63,488 nucleotides of DNA from Dimorphilus gyrociliatus (lineage: Eukaryota > Annelida > Polychaeta > Dinophilidae), in assembly GCA_904063045.1 (NCBI GenBank), contig CAJFCJ010000062.1, forward strand, positions 1-63,488, read 5' to 3'. Of this stretch, positions 63,351 to 63,488 are shown in pieces. Within the stretch, counting starts at the first letter, position 1. Every line of letters starts with the position of its first letter. Both the position numbers and the translations under genes were made by a program. The notes under the pieces were generated by a model that saw nothing but the letters and a program-made list of their open reading frames with translations, searched no databases and was not told where the DNA came from.

Positions 63351-63488
63351 TTAGTAGATAAGAAATCCGAAAAGTAACGCGTATCCAACTGCAACATCTA
63401 GCAACAGATACTGATACCAGGGCATATCAATTCCGTAAGACCTCAAGTGCCTATCCCCGTATTTTATTACGTTTCTATCCAATAAACT
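63351..63488 (-). CDS. UDP-glucuronosyltransferase, C-terminal fragment running off the window
   Basis: The minus frame from the window edge to TAA at 63351-63353 reads LLDRNVIKYGDRHLRSYGID then MPWYQYLLLDVAVGYALLFG. LDR, HLRS and PWYQYLLLDV followed by a hydrophobic anchor are typical of the C-terminus of animal UGTs, which conjugate small lipophilic molecules with sugar in the ER. The usual dilysine tail is absent; the protein ends FLIY. The rest of the gene lies to the right. Only 45 residues are visible, so the subfamily is open. Confidence 0.65.
   Translation of the reverse strand, partial: SLLDRNVIKYGDRHLRSYGIDMPWYQYLLLDVAVGYALLFGFLIY

Noticed and set aside
1-63488. tRNA or rRNA genes and intact transposons
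   Set aside because: I looked for T-loop boxes (GGTTCGANTCC type), transposase or reverse-transcriptase motifs and long terminal or inverted repeats and saw none; a covariance or repeat search could still find diverged copies.

Overview
This window is animal nuclear DNA. Its genes are split by GT-AG introns of about 50 bp to 3 kb. It is strongly AT-rich, full of (CT)n, (TA)n and trinucleotide runs, and has no bacterial operon layout. The insulin precursor has the eight-cysteine pattern (three in B, five in A) known from molluscs and other lophotrochozoans. Together with a 5-HT7-type receptor, this suggests a lophotrochozoan such as an annelid, mollusc or relative. The species is not identified.

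Layout, left to right. 0-13 kb: the 3' part of a serotonin (5-HT7-like) receptor (+) in repeat-rich DNA. 13 kb: an insulin-like peptide (-). 18-25 kb: a membrane-anchored CAP/ShKT protein (+) and a divergent rhodopsin-family GPCR (+). 26-32 kb: a compact run of three + genes, an SLC5 monocarboxylate symporter, a plant/bacterial-type nitrilase and a CRAL-TRIO lipid-transfer protein. 33-41.5 kb: an adenylate cyclase of the ADCY5/6 type (-, 17 exons found). 41.5-47 kb: gene-poor. 47-58 kb: an aquaporin (-), syntaxin-6 (+), a GH35 beta-galactosidase-like protein (-) and TM9SF2 (-). 58.7-61.6 kb: SEC63 (+). Right edge: a neudesin-like cytochrome-b5 gene (-) and the 3' end of a UDP-glucuronosyltransferase (-).

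Several genes belong to the same broad systems but not to one pathway. The serotonin receptor, insulin peptide, orphan GPCR and adenylate cyclase are signalling components; 5-HT7 receptors usually act through Gs and adenylate cyclase. SEC63, syntaxin-6, TM9SF2 and the type II GH35-like protein belong to the ER/Golgi/endosome system. Two gene pairs are divergent (aquaporin/syntaxin-6 and TM9SF2/SEC63).

Most notable observations: (1) the GH35-like protein has lost both catalytic glutamates; (2) syntaxin-6 contains a textbook U12-type intron with apparent AT-AA ends; (3) a cluster of frame breaks hits two unrelated neighbouring genes only in the last 3.4 kb, which looks like a local base-quality problem; (4) the CAP protein is a predicted type I membrane protein with a ShKT domain and a Ser-rich stalk; (5) the palindrome TAGGCCTA and the 10-mer AGATGGCRCT occur far more often than composition predicts.
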